A stretch of 64,000 nucleotides of DNA from Syngnathus acus (Eukaryota > Chordata > Actinopteri > Syngnathiformes > Syngnathidae). The position numbers were made by a program, and so were the translations under genes. Below are positions 33,801 through 47,665 of the stretch, piece by piece. The notes beneath the pieces are model-generated. The model was not told the origin of the DNA. It did not search any database and saw nothing but the letters and a program-made list of their open reading frames with translations. The stretch lies in the NCBI RefSeq assembly GCF_901709675.1, contig NC_051105.1, forward strand, positions 7,245,104 through 7,309,103, written 5' to 3'. Position 1 is the first letter of the stretch, and every line of letters begins with the position of its first letter.

Positions 33801-36800
33801 AAAAACAATATCGGTCAAACTGAGGAATGTTATTATTCGGAAAGGCAGATTTTTTTTTTTTTTTTTGTGCTCATAATTTACTCCTAATCTTGTGGTCATG
33901 CGGTGTGTATGAAATAAAACTTTATTTTCTGCATGTAGTATTCATAAAATTCCCATCACGTGGTCTGCACAAATTTGTATTTGTCAAGCACAAGTAAACA
34001 TGCAGCTGGATCAATTAATTTGAAGATTTCATTTAAAAAAGATTCATTAAATGAAAACTATTTTCAGATGGCCTAATTTCCGCATTAAACATTTTGATTA
34101 GTTCTTAATATTTCAATATAAATGTCTCAAATAGAATTTCAGATTTTTCTCAAACTTTCATAATCAAAGTGATCACTAATTAAATCAAAGCATTCCACTT
34201 AGTCTCTCGCACAGTATTTGAGTTTTGTTTTTTCAATTTAACCACTGAAATAAATGAGGATTTGTACAATATTCTAATTTTAGAAGCACCTGCATGTGTG
34301 TTTTGAAACAGCTGGCCAGCTGGGAGCCTTTGATGCAGTGGTCAAGCAGATGCTGGAGGACGTGCAGGAGAGACTCGTCTACAGGACGCACATTTACATC
34401 CAGACGGACATCACGGGCTACAAGCCTGCCCCCGGGGATCTGGCCTATCCAGAAAAACTGGAGATGATGGAGGTGAGGCCAGACAGGAAGCCATCACTCT
34501 CTGCTTGTAAATTCTGCTCCTAACACTCCATCCCTCTAAAGTATTTAGCATCTTATCAATCCTGTGTGTCCTTCTCGCCAGAGAATCGCTCAGAGTTTGA
34601 AGGAAGAGCAGATGAAGCAAACGTCCCAAGCGCTCGTCTTTTCCGACGTTCACCTCGAGGATTCCGACGGGAGAAGAAACAGTAACGCCGGTGCGTTTTG
34701 ACGCATTACTAAACACGTAGGGTGTCGTAGTCACGTGTTTGACCTTCGTCTTTGTTTACATAAGGACTTGCAGGGAAAGCAGAGGCATCCCGTCAGCAGG
34801 CTTCCGTTTCCCCCGCCGATTTGCACGGCATGTGGTACCCTACGGTCAGACGGACGCTGGTCTGCCTCTCCAAGCTGTACAGATGTATAGATGTGAGTAC
34901 CCCGTAGACACAATGGTAGAGTTGATCTGGATTTTCTGGAAGGCCTGGCAGATGTCTCAATAGATCGTTACATAACACTGCCTTCATTATCATAAGTCTT
35001 TTTTTTTTTTATCTCCACATCCTTGAGTTGGCTTTTTGCAAGAACTTCATCCCACATTTTACAAACATGCATGTTCAATTCATTGAAGAGTACATTTTCC
35101 ATAGGTGTAAATGCTGTACTCTGTAGTCTGCCAATGTCCAAAAGTGAGTGGTCACATTTAGTCTCTGAGAGGTCCAAAATGTGGCCTCAAAAAGGTCTTT
35201 AGGAGTCTTTATTTTGTTTTCCATAAAATTGCAGGCATATCAATTTCCATATCTCCGACACCGGTTTGCGGGATGTAAAGTGCCGTGTGATTCACAATTT
35301 TCATTAGAATGCACCCACAGTGGATTGAGAGAGAGAACCATAACACTTGGATGAATCAAGGCCTTCCTTCCTTTTTTTTTTTTCCCAATCAGAAGGATCT
35401 AGGAGACATTTATAATGTTAGTTGTACTGCTTTCCGCCTCCAGGGTCTGTCTGGGAAATGCTGAGGTTTGGGCATCTGTGGCTAGGATATCCCCATATCT
35501 TTTTTTTCGTCTTCCTAATTCCCATCCCTATTATATTGCTTTTTCCAGAGAGCCGTCTTCCAGGGTTTATCTCAAGAAGCCTTATCTGCCTGCATCCAGT
35601 CTCTGCTGAGTGCCTCTGATAGCATCCTTAAGAACAAGGTTTGGCACATTCACTCGCTCAAGAGAAGTTTTGTTAGCTCCCCCCCCCTCTATTTTTTGCA
35701 TTATTATAAAAACAGCTGGAAACGGCGCCTGTCTTTTGGACGCTGTAGCCTCCCTAATTCAGTTTCGTTAGAACTTCCTGCGGCAATCGGGTACTTAACT
35801 AAAGCAGCTGGGATGTCATTTAAAGTTTATTGTAATGGCGGCCTTATTATGCTCCGCAGACTGTTCAGCCAAGCGTCCTCTTATTTATGGGCCGCTCTCA
35901 CCTTCAAATTTGCTGTTAATATCTAAGCTGACTGGCCCGTTTCAACCTACCATTTGGAATTAATGCGGCAACATCAATTTCGGATGACGAGTGTCCTCCC
36001 CGTGCCTCTTTTTTCATCCGACGATCTTTAATAACGAGCTCGAGCAATAAATGGCTTGGGATGGGGGGGGCGCTTCCCCCTCTCACACAGAATCTTTTCG
36101 CTTTCCAGCTCTGGCTGTGCAGAAGTTATTAATTAGCCGAATTACCTTATCATCTCCGAGCCTGCTTGCGCTCTCCACGTTCTCGACTGCCTGGAAAGAC
36201 AGACGAAGCTTTTTGAAGCTGTTTGTGGATTTTGAGCGGCGCTGCTCTCTTTCTGTCTCTCATCGTTTGCAGACACAAATAGACGGGCAGCTTTTCCTGA
36301 TCAAGCACCTGCTGATCATGCGTGAACAGATTGCTCCATTTCACACCGATTTCTCCATCAAGGAGATCTCGCTGGACCTGAAGAAAACGCGAGGTAAGAT
36401 AATTAAACGTTGGTGTTCAGCTCCATAAAGCCCGTCATTACATTCCCATGCTCGTTAAGCAACTTGTGCCTATCACATGCACCGGTGGCAACAATTAATT
36501 TGAAAATTACAGTGTCATCCAACACCTTAATCTACGCTAACTGCTGCCTCTCTGGGGCACATTTGCCCCTCCCACCACCTTCACCCAAGGTCATATTTGA
36601 TTTGCGCCACTAGAGGGCACTCCGATGCTGCACCCTGATTTTGTCATCTATGTGTTCTTTGTCAAGATGCTGCCTTCAAAATCCTGAACCCGAAGGCTGT
36701 TCCCAAATTCTTCCGGCTTAACAGTCACAACGCCATTCTCGAATTCCTGTTGGAGGTTTTTATTTATTCCCTCGCTTTTGTCCTTCCTTTAATTCAACAT

Positions 36801-38582
36801 GCCATTCACTGTCTGCCAAGGGAGCCGGCACATGAAAGCATCATTTTCTCTGCTCTGCAGGGAACCCCCGAGATAAAGGAGCACTACATTGACTCCAAGA
36901 AGGATGTGGACCGACACCTGAAGTTCAGCTGTGAGCAGTTCATTCAGCAGCAGACTCAGATCTTCACGGTGAACCTTGAGGAGTTCCTCACCAAGGTAAC
37001 CGCCAGACGTGGCCTCAGGCGGAAACGGCGCGTCCTGACATTCAGCTCTCAGCTTTTAACTTTATTGCAATCCATTTGGACTGACACCTACAGACAAATT
37101 TCTTCCCTTCAGCTGGGATGTGCGCTTATGATGTTCCCCTATTGTTTTCTTTCAACACAATTCCCTTTAGATCATTTGCGGTCCACCTTTTTTTTCCCCC
37201 CCTCCTTCTTTCCCACCCACCCAACTCATTTCCATTGTCCTCTATTTTTGCTAGCAAAACCAATTGTTCATTTGGCGAGCTTACAAAATAGTCTCTCTTT
37301 TGGAGTTAATTGAATTTGTGAAGACGGTTGAGCTATGTTGCTAATTTCCAAGGTCATCACTAACTCAGTTTTTTTTATGGACACAGGTTGCAGAGCTGAA
37401 AAACATGGCCATCCAGGGCGGCCCCGCATACACGCTATCTAAACAGCCGTGGGCTCAGCCCGGTAGGTTTTGGGGGGATCGGGGAAAGGCCACTGGCATC
37501 TCGCCGCGGTTCGTCTCAATGTGTACCGAGCACCCTCCAGGCTATCTCTGTATTTTCCTCCTGAATTTATTTTCCCTCTCCTTTCAGCAAAGATCAACGA
37601 TCTCGTGATGGCAACCTACCGGGTGATGAAGAACAAGCTGCCGAGCACGCTGCAGAGCTTGTCCTTGTACTTGGCCAACAGGGACACCGAGTTCATCCTT
37701 TTCAAGCCTGTGCGGGTGCGTTCCTCAAAACAGCAGGAGCTTCTTTTTTTCCCCCCCAACTTTAATCATCAGCCTTTTAAAAGAATGCTATATTCAGCGA
37801 TAGAGTCAGCTTGAACTCATCCGTAGCGGAACATTAGCATATTTCAGTTAATCACATTAGTCGCACTGCTGTAAATACTGTAGTGAAAGGGGCTGCTAAT
37901 GAGTTTGGCAAAGATGGAGCACTGCTCTTCAGGTCTATAGTTCACAGGCGGAGTCGTAATATGATTAATAGGGAATATTGTTTTATAATTAGACATGACC
38001 CTATGTAGCCTAGGTAACCACGTTTAAAGGTCAGTGTGATATGAACGTGTTTCTTCATTTGCTTTTGAACCTGGGACATTTTTTTCAATCCATCCAGTGG
38101 CAGCCATGCATCCATTGTCTGAAGCGCTTTAAGGGTCGCAGTCTCTCCCCATCATACATGTCAAAAGTAACTTTTGAATTTGTGTATATCAGTGACCAGG
38201 TTGTCACAGTGGCTGAGGTTAAATCGGGTCATTGGCATTGTAGCCAGGCGTCTTAAGCTCTTTGTCTGTATAAATATTTCAGCTCTTGTGATGTTTTTTT
38301 TTTCTGTACAGAATAATATTCAGCAGGTATTCCAAAGGTTGCACACTTTCCTACAGGAGGAATACAGCGGGGAGGACCTCCAAATCATTGCATGTCCGTC
38401 AATGGAGCAGGTACGCACTATCATGAAGCAAGGAGAACCCAAATTCGACATGTTTTAAATAATGCAGCTGCGAGTCTCATTTGTGCTGAGAGCAGATTGA
38501 CTCACAGCCGCCTTAAATAGGCTACACAAACAAGTCTTCTCTCTTTTCCCAGATTAACCTGCTGCTGTCTGTGAATAAGTAA
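30836..38582 (+). CDS. cog3: Conserved oligomeric Golgi complex subunit 3, 23 coding exons
   Basis: COG3 is a lobe A subunit of the COG tethering complex, which captures retrograde vesicles at the Golgi and maintains glycosylation enzymes there. Exons: 30836-31006, 31188-31334, 31421-31482, 31855-32020, 32163-32237, 32333-32425, 32591-32716, 32802-32882, 32956-32999, 33074-33200, 33419-33510, 33621-33760, 34312-34472, 34582-34690, 34774-34892, 35549-35638, 36273-36393, 36667-36755, 36861-36995, 37387-37462, 37588-37715, 38312-38410, 38553-38582. They total 2481 bp, 826 residues (human 828). Every junction is GT-AG with consistent phase. Landmarks: '[12 protein letters not shown]' near the start, '[20 protein letters not shown]' in exon 4, '[20 protein letters not shown]' in exon 13, '[20 protein letters not shown]' in exon 15, and 'IIACPSMEQ' before the 30-bp last exon. 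Donors of exons 5 (GTTGGC) and 18 (GTTTTT) are weak. No lesion is seen. Confidence 0.97.
38090..38135 (+). repeat. Small fish repeat fragment in cog3 intron 21
   Basis: 'catccagtggcagccatgc' then 'atccattgtctgaagcgctt' and 'aagggtcgca' recalls the ATCC-tailed repeat head. It is strongly degraded. Confidence 0.45.
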
Positions 38583-39258
38583 TGATCAGAAGTCTTCTGC
38601 TTGTGATGTCGCACTTTGAGCCGCGGGACTGTGAGGGGGCGACAAGAGCCGCGCTCGGAGCTGATCCAGCCCAATAGAGCCAAAGATGTGCTGAGCCATG
38701 CGGCACAAGTCAAGATCTCCGCCTTTTTTTGTTTTGTTTCAAACACAGAGGTGTAAAAGAACCGAGCCGCATCTCACTTAACAGCAAATGGTAAAGGATA
38801 AAAGCGTACTTGCACACAGCGATGGTTCATGGCCAGCAAGATGAATATGTTGGAGTGTTCAGCCGAGGACTCTTTGGGTGTGTGAATAGGGGAGCTGGAG
38901 GGCTGTTGATCAGTCATTTAGCTCGCGGCCAGTAAGGCAGCTCGCCTTCCGATTCCCTCGATAGCCATTGGACGGATAACAAGAAAACTGCCGCAAAACC
39001 TTTTATTTGCATATTTTAGCACGGTGCCTCTAATGTATAAAAGAAACTTTTCTGCCTGTGCTACCAACTGCTCAGGTTTGTGATAAGACTTCCAGTACAT
39101 ACAGATCTGTTGCAAGGATGTAAAAAAGGACAGATGCTATGTTTTTTTACTTGATTTTCTTTTACACTTAATTTCAAACTAATACTAGTTGATGGGGGGG
39201 AAATATAATGTATGGCGTTACAATGATGTGCACACTTGTACTATTTATGGACCTTCTG

Positions 39259-39264
39259 ATTAAA
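39259..39264 (+). terminator. cog3: Candidate polyadenylation signal of cog3
   Basis: ATTAAA lies about 680 bases after the cog3 stop and is followed by a T-rich stretch. No canonical AATAAA was noticed closer to the stop. Confidence 0.3.
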
Positions 39265-42200
39265 ACTTTATTGATTTGGTTTGACCTATGTGACTTGAAT
39301 GTAATTCTGTGACCATCATGTGGCTAATGAGACTCTGCCCTTTAGGGAGTCTACTTGTCAAACACGCTGTTACCATCTTTGCACCTGTGCCCTGACCTTC
39401 TGTGGACTGACAGTCTGGAATCCGTGCGAAGGGACTGAATGGTCCAGAGCGGTATGTTGATCTTTTCACGGTCTGCTTCCTAGACCCCCAACTGAACCCT
39501 GTCAGGTTTTTTGCTGGGTGACACTTTTGAATTTGCTGACATATGATATAACATGGCAATTATTTGCATCCACTGAAAAACCTTCAGCAATATCTAAAAA
39601 GTGTAAAGCTCAGGTATTCATTGGTTTTTTTCTGACAAATGATACCGATGGTGTAATATATACATTAGGCTCAATTAGTACTCAATTTAACATTTACAAG
39701 CAGCGTGGTGAACTAGTCTGCCTATAGTTCTAATCTTCACATTTCAAATATCTCCTTTGACCTTGCACGCTTTCCGTCTCGCGACAAGAAAATCCAAAAT
39801 GTATTATTCACTCATTCAGACGTGATCAAATGACAAAAAATGTGCTAGCCTCCTGAAACGTCTCAGTTCAAAGATAAGAGCAGCTACCGAAAAGTGATTA
39901 TTTCACAATAACTGGCTTTACATGAAGACTTTTTAGTTGTCTTTCCATTTCAAATCCTTCTGACTAAAGAGCCTTTACGCATCAGAACAGACCTTTTAGA
40001 GCTGCATGAAACGATTGAGGCGTTTATATAGAGCATTTTCATTCCGTTTTGTCATTCAGGTTCATTGTAATGGCACGACAAGGATCCATTTAAACCCAGC
40101 TATTGATGTCATAGCATCGTCTTAAAATCCACTTGGATTGATCTCATGTCCCCTACACTGGACACATGCCCAAGGCACCATATTTGCTTCCTATCTTGCT
40201 TCGACATATTCAAGAAATGGAAATAATCATGTTCTTGTTTTTTAATCATTCAGTGATATGTTGATAACATTTTAACCACAACTAGTTCACCATGCTGCAG
40301 ATGTTTCCCATCTCATTAAACTAATTTTAGAAAAAATGATTGACTTTTCCACATAGTCAGTCCAATCAAGAGAATATGGACAATTGGTAATGATTGGAAA
40401 CGTGATAAGATGATCTTCTGAAGCTTCCAACCACGTTGCTCTCATGTCATCCCTTATTCTGCAGAACAACTCCTCCGGGGCACATTTACATCATATCGAG
40501 GTATTGCTTTGATGTGCTTTGATGTATTAACACAATTTTTTTTATTTTAGTTCATTCTCGGCATGCATTCAATTTCTGGGGGAATTTGCAATCGCTATTA
40601 AAGCGCCGCTTGCGTGTTCTGTCAATCACCCTCAAATGAGAAGATTCTCGGATCGGATGTTGCCCGTGAATTAACGTAGGGTTTCCAATTTTTGAACACG
40701 TCCTCTGCCATTGTTGCCTGGGAGATGGACATATTTGTCTTTTATTTGAAAATCATTTGTTAGCACAGAGCCTTTTTGCTCCTTCATAATTACACTCATG
40801 GTACAAGATGGCCAGAAGAAATGCGGCCCACTAATTAAGAAAACATGTTTTCTCTTGTCAGGTGGAAATTGTCAATTTGCTATTCAAAGCTGCCAAACCT
40901 TCAATTAATATCACGTTTTGAATTACGATGAACTGATGAATAGCACAACCGAGTAAAAGAGAATTGAGATGTCGGGAAGGAAAACTCTCTAATCATTCTT
41001 TTAATTCTCAAGCAAAGAATCACTTTGGGAATACTAATAAAAGAGGACAATGTCTCACCAATTAGCAAGCATGCAGTAACCAAACGAGCGTTCATTAAAT
41101 TAATTCAAGACAGAAGTCGAACGGCATGATGTTACCAGTCGGCAATCATCCTTCAAAACGGCCCATTAAAACAGCTACGACAAACGATTCCTTGTTTGTT
41201 GCATCCTTATTGACCAGGATGGGTGGTAAATTACAGCCAAGACAAGATAATGCGCCTACACTGCACTATTTTGGTTTCCAATAAAATTACAAAGTAACAA
41301 AGACCGCACGCTTGTCGCTACAACCCTTTTATGCCTGCTTAATTGCGGTCTAAAAATAAGAAGCACAGTGTTAGTCATAAGAGTAAAATCATCCATAAAG
41401 CAGCTAATCCAAGATGACAAGCTCTGTGCTTCAAATGTAAACAATCATCAAGTGACAGTTGCCTCATTAGCTCATTTATTTTAAAATCACTACTAAAGCA
41501 CTTTAATAGTCATTTTTATCGATGACAATCTCCACAAAATTCTTTTTATTGTCAGATAACATAGCTAGCCTCCTATTAGGTTCATTATATTTTTAAGCTG
41601 TAGCCTTCACCCCATCATTTTGAAAAAAAGGCATTCATTTGTGGCTCAAGATATACATCTTTCTCACGCTTGATTAGCTCCTTATCATAGCTAATTAAGG
41701 CATGGCCCTAAGATAAGCGCCTTTTAAAGACGCGCACGCTCATACGCACACAATAGCTGACTTTGTGACTCCCAGTGCAAGTCGGATGTAGCTTCTAAGG
41801 ATGTGCTTCTGACTAAACGTCCTTGTACGACGGTGGGAAAATAACTGGCCAATTAATTTTGAATTAATTAATCAGGGAAATCTCTATGAATGCTCTGATC
41901 TTCTGTTTCGATGTTGATCTTCTGCATTTTCCTTTGCCGCCATTTCTTCATCAGCAATCGATTCTTATTGTTCAATTAGATAACTACTACGTCCAATCCG
42001 GTAGATAAGTACGTTACGAAGAAGTATGAGGGCTACGTTGAAAAGAAAAACATTTAAACTGAGAATAAAGCGATATTTTTAGAGAATGTTTTTTTTCTCC
42101 CAATGGTAGAAGTCAAGGAATTACAAACTAATTCTTCTTCTTTTAAATAGGTGACTTGAAGTGCTTGTAAAGTGCTGACGTTTTTTCTTGTAATATTGAA

Positions 42201-45200
42201 TAATAATACGAATAATACATTTTATCTGATGGCGCTTTTTTAACACTTAGTCACCTTACATGGAGTAAATTAAAATAAAATAGTAATAAAAATGGTAGTT
42301 AGTATAAAATAAAATGATAATAAAGTAAATAAATTTGTAATCAGGCGTTATAGGCAGATCTAAGAAGACCCCGACATAAAATAGATGGAAATAGAGTTAG
42401 TTAAGTCACAATGAGTTTATATTTCTGATAAAATGACATTCCTGTAAAATGTAGGCATTATTTGATTTTAATTAATTTTTCGCTTCATTCTAATCATATT
42501 TGAAGTTGTTCTCATTTGTACGCCACTACAAGCAGAATAATGACTACTGAAATGAAACCTCTCTGAGGGTGTCAGTCAAAGGCGAACATTATTTTCCTCT
42601 CTTTAGGTTTGACATGAAAACATTGAACAAGAGCTGTTTCAAGCACTCTACCTTTTTTATTATACGTTTCTTCTTGAGAGACGCTGAGAATCCAGCACCT
42701 CATTATAGGAGACTATACTGTACTATATACTCGTACGTCTGTGAATGCACTGAGGAAAAGAAACTCGACAAACTTTTGCTTTTAATTACATTTTTGTTAG
42801 TGTTGTGAAAACATTAAACCCGTCTTTCACACAATGCATGCTTAAATTGCTTTTTAATTTGTTATTTTGAACACATGTACTGTATTTCTGAGCCTTGACG
42901 TCTTCTATGGAAAACCTGCTCTCCCGTTCTGTGGAAATAGTCAATAGAGCCTCACGTTGACGAGACATGACAGATCCCGCTTGTCTTTTCCGTGTGTTCT
43001 GACCAGTTAACGCACTTCACGCACAATTCACATGCATCAGGGGAATTCAGTTAGTTGCCTTACTTCTGAACCAGTAGAATCAGATAGCTCCCATGACCCA
43101 AATGCAAAAATGCAGTTATATGTGATACCAATCTCTTACTAACCACATAAATGTGTCTTGTTCCATGCAAGTCACCCCTGAAGACCTCATTCCTTTACAT
43201 TGCAGTAATAATATATAATATATATATACGTATAATAATAATACTACTAATAGTAATTATCATATTAGTTGTCAAGTAATTGTAAATGTGCGCATAGAAG
43301 ATCTCATCTAGATTTTGTTCAAAGATCAAGGAACATATTTTCAATTTTTTCATTTTATTTGACAGTTGGTTTAACAGTTCAACAAAAACCTTCATTCACT
43401 GGCAATGATGTGGACTGGGTGCATTTGAATTAGATTTCGGAGAACAATCTTCAAAAATGACCCTGGCAAACCTCTGTACTGATGCTTTTCTCATTAACTT
43501 GTAAAGTCATCCTTTTTATTAGCACTGGTGTATTGGATTCCATCAGCTTGTGCTAGTGTGTGTACACACATGACTTGCAGCACACTTGTCCTTGTGCCTA
43601 TCTCCTGACCCCGAAGCGTGTACACTCATGTCGTCCATGACCTCACCCTTGCTTACGTATCTTAAAGGTAAAAAGTCCACGCGAGCTCACTGACCCCCCG
43701 CAGACGCGAGAACTGCAAAGGTCATTCGGGAAATCTTTGTTTCCCATGTAATGTACATTGAATTAACGAACAAGCCGGTTTGATGTGCGACCACTTATCA
43801 GTGGGCCCATCCCGGTGTCACATGTGAAGTGGCTGTGATTTGTGGCAATGCCTTTGGTGCTAAGCGCTCCGTCCTTGTCCTGCAGGACGCCTTTGCTGAG
43901 GATAATATGATGGCCACTTTCACCGGAGGGATAACATCATCTATTAAGATCATTAACATTGTACAAACCTTTGAAAGGGGAACAAACGTTTACCCCCATT
44001 AAACAGCCCGACCTTGTCCTTGATAGCGGGCTTTAAAAAGAAACCCTCCACACACACAATTTGGGCAGGAAACATGGCCGCCCTTCATCTTGAACTTTTC
44101 AACGTCGAGGGAGGAATGTTTTCTCAAATATCTGGTAAATACAACCATAAATCACCAGCCTGAAGCTCCTCAGCTTCCCAGTCATGAAACATTCCAGTCA
44201 TACTTTTGATATTGATCTGAGACCAGCGAGCCCCGTCACCATAGCTCGAGGGAGGATTTTCATTTTGATCACAATTTGACCCACACAGACAGATGAAAGT
44301 GTCTTCTTATTGATGATTTGTCTGGGAGAGGCTGCACGACCTTAAGAAAGAAACAACATAGCGTAACTGAGGCTTTGTTTGTTTGTTTGTCCCCCCCCCC
44401 CCCTCTCTCCTGCCCTCCCTCTACAGTTGTGGCATTTACATATCATTTGCGCTTCATTTTGGTAAACATGCATTGCTTACAGATGCTTCGAGACCAATTG
44501 GGCCCAGTGTAGTTTCTCGTGTAAAAACACCCCAACAGAAGGCACAGCTCGTTGTATTAGTACTGCATTCATTAATAATTCACCCCACTAATTGCTATTA
44601 TCTATCGTTTATTCGCTGAGTAGAAGTTGAAGGACATGGAAAATGGATAATTTTGGTTTAGGGGGCAGTTATAGTGTAAATTAGCTGATTTGTGACATAG
44701 CAAGCCAACTATGTTTTCCCAAGTGGGAATCTAATGAAAGGTTTACTTGGGTGTTTATGAATAGGTAGGCACTACAGAGATGAACTATTTATGTAAAAGG
44801 TATTAGAAAGCCATTTTTCCATAGTTCACACCTTTAAAATGTGAATGTATAGAGCTTTGGTGACATGCCAAGTGTTGCACTATGCTCGTCTTCACGCTCA
44901 CTCAATATATCTGTTATTTAGCGGTGTGCATTAATTATCACAGTGAGAAAAGCTCGGGACTGCAGAATTAGAAATTCAATGCTTAGGCTTTTTTCCTACA
45001 ATTAATAAATTGAAATTGACATGTTTAAGTCCCATCGTAAAGTACATTGAACCAAAATTTAACAAACTAATTGGGGAAGGGGTTGTTTGTTGGAGATTTC
45101 CATTACCTTTGATGGGACAATGACCCCAGCTAACATGGCCGCCACATGGGAATGATTTTTTGTTTTTTTAAGCATGTTCTAGCCTACTATAAAGTTTGCT

Positions 45201-46660
45201 TACAGCAACACAGTAGCAAAATCTGGAAACACGTACTTAGCCGCTCTCTATCTGTTGATGTTGGCATTTGCCTTTTGTATTGTGATTCCGAACAATTCAA
45301 TATCATTTCGAAGACAGGCTTTGGCACCATTTTACGACACACTATGTGAGTTTTACAGCAAGTGATGGAGGACAGGTTCCAAAAAAGAGAAACAAAACCC
45401 AAAATAGCTGACTGAAGCATGAATTTCAAAAAATGCAAGGGGTTCATCTGGTTGCCTGCATATATGACAAGTGTAAACTTCCCTGCAAGATAGCGCAATA
45501 AATAAATAGCTTTTCTCCCCGTAAATGGAATCTACATTTCTGTCATCTCAAGTGCAGCAGGCAGCTTGCCTCTCTGGTGCATGTTGTCGATGCGCAAGGC
45601 TTCACATCAGCTTTTCTATCAAGCTTTCTATCTTCTCCTGCCAGAGTAACCCCTATCATTTGTCTGGCTCATTCACCGCCAGAGCGGCTGAATGCAGAGA
45701 AACATGATCACACGTGCCCATGAACTTTACCTCAACCACAGGCCTCCTTATTTTCTCATGAATTGATTTTTACATTTGAGTTGGCTGTTATTTCCTGATA
45801 GATTGCTGTCTTTGAGGCGGCTGACAGAGAGCTGCAGGCGAGATTCTTATTTGGGTTGCAACTCTGTGAAATGAGTCCCCGATCACCGCCACAGCCCACG
45901 CAGACATGCACACACTTGGGCTTTTACAGTCAGTGAGATGAGAAAGGCCTTTGCTGCCATTTCCAGACGAAGCGAGCGTTTTGGGCTGTAGAAATGAGAC
46001 GTGACACCGTCGACGCAATCAGGGAACGCTGGCCGCGTGCGTCTTTTCCCCTTTTGATCTGCCTTTTGCTTTTTTGGGCCACCGAGAGAAATAATTAAGC
46101 AGGTGGCAGATGTGCTTGTCCTGAGAGGCAAAAGGGGGGCAGGCAAGAGTTGCCCCCACACACTGAAAAGTGATGACACGGCAAAGTGCGACAGCTGAGA
46201 TAGGGGAGGTCTGCTGCGCCACCCACTCCCAATCTGTTCAGGTCGGACAAATCAGAGGGGTAATACATCTCCCATCCAGTATGTCCATTAAATCTGCCGA
46301 GACCACAATCAAACATGAGCAGCAATATCCCCCCTCTCCTCCTTGCTAGCTCCACGTCCACGTATCGATGCCTCGTGGAGAAGAGGAACGTAGAGATGAG
46401 ATTTTATTGGGAGTGTTGACAAATTTAAAGTCGATACATGATTTGAGGCTCGTGTCAAAATAGCCGCAGGTCTTTATCTGACAGGTGCAAAACCCCACAG
46501 TGGACTTCCTCTGCATTGCTCTTACCTATCAAAGCATTGCAGCCACCTCTTGGAATTAGTGGCTGGATTTACACTGTAGGAAAAAGTTACCAATTGCTGT
46601 CTATTTATTTTTTAATGTGGGTTTAAATGAAAAGTTCAATCATACGTGACAAATGTGTAA
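39265..46660. other. Gene desert between cog3 and the receptor, no exon recognised
   Basis: About 7.4 kb without a recognisable coding exon. Bases 40600-41900 are rich in TAAT/ATTA cores, for example 'aattaattttgaattaat' from 41851. AT-rich spacers occur at 42180-42340 and 43200-43400, and a C run at about 44390-44403. The composition is compatible with conserved non-coding enhancers of a neighbouring developmental gene, but conservation cannot be judged from one genome. Confidence 0.4.
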
Positions 46661-46679
46661 ACATGAACAATTTCTGGTC

Positions 46680-47665
46680 CTAGTTACAGGGACCAAAAAC
46701 AACATAGCTTAAAGACATTTGTAGAAGCAAAATAACAGCCGTTGACAACAGACATTTTTTAGAGAGCTGTAAAGAAAGACCCTAAAAGAAACCATTAGTG
46801 ACATCAGTAACAACTTCCGGAATGTGAAAGTTTATGTTCATGCACAAAAGTACAAATTCTTTGATGCAGAACACATATTTGTAAGACGAATAGGACAGAC
46901 AGGCTGGAATTTGCCCCCAAAAAAATTCAGGAGAAGGTTTTATGGACTTTTGAGGCTAACCTTTAGCAAAGTGATGAAAAGGTTGAAGTCTGGCAAAAGA
47001 CTCTGTGCATTATCCCAAATTTACAAGCTCATCTGTGGACCTTAGTGGGGATAATGTGGGCTTGCACGCCTTCTTCTCAGACTTCCTCGCTAATCTTCAG
47101 TGATGTAACGCATGGCAGAAGCAGCAAAATATACTCTGAAAGTCTACTCAAGGTGAAACGGAAGATGCAGCAAAACCAATTTGCAAATGATGCCATAACA
47201 CAACGACCTACAACTCAAATAAGTAAGAATTGCCGTCAATTCTTAGATTTAAACCCAATGGAGCATTCATTTTATCGACCGTACCCCGGGAAGACGTGGA
47301 ACGGTTTAGACTTACCGAGCCTATAGTACCTATTCCACAGAGACAAAACAATACAGCAGTTCAGCAGAAAATAAACGCGGATATGTTTAGACAACCCAAG
47401 TTAATGTGAAGAATTAAACCCGATAGAGCATGTACTTTCATGGCCGCAAAGGGACAGGAATGCGATAACAAAATAATGAAAGGCCTGTAAAGACATGACA
47501 AAAGAGGAATGCAAAAGTTGGCCGATTCACAAAGCCTTGGTGCAGTTATTGCAAGCAAAGGATTTGCAACAAAATATGAAGTTGTATTCACTTTCATCTA
47601 TTTTAAGTCCGTTTCGAAGATTAAAAACCATAAATCTGTTTCAATGCTTTTGCTGATCTAAAAAT
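46680..47665 (+). mobile_element. Degenerate Tc1-like DNA transposon
   Basis: The element keeps the phrases of a fish Tc1-like transposase gene: 'aaggttttatggactt', 'caaagtgatgaaaagg', 'tacaagctcatctgtgga', 'ctaatcttcagtgatgtaac', 'taaacccaatggagcatt', and the tail 'cagttattgcaagcaaagg' followed by 'tattcactttcatctatttt' and 'caatgcttttgctgatct'. The remnant is riddled with frameshifts. The 'LNP.EH' motif occurs twice (about 47250 and 47415), suggesting an internal partial duplication or nested copy. It cannot encode an active transposase. Confidence 0.85.
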
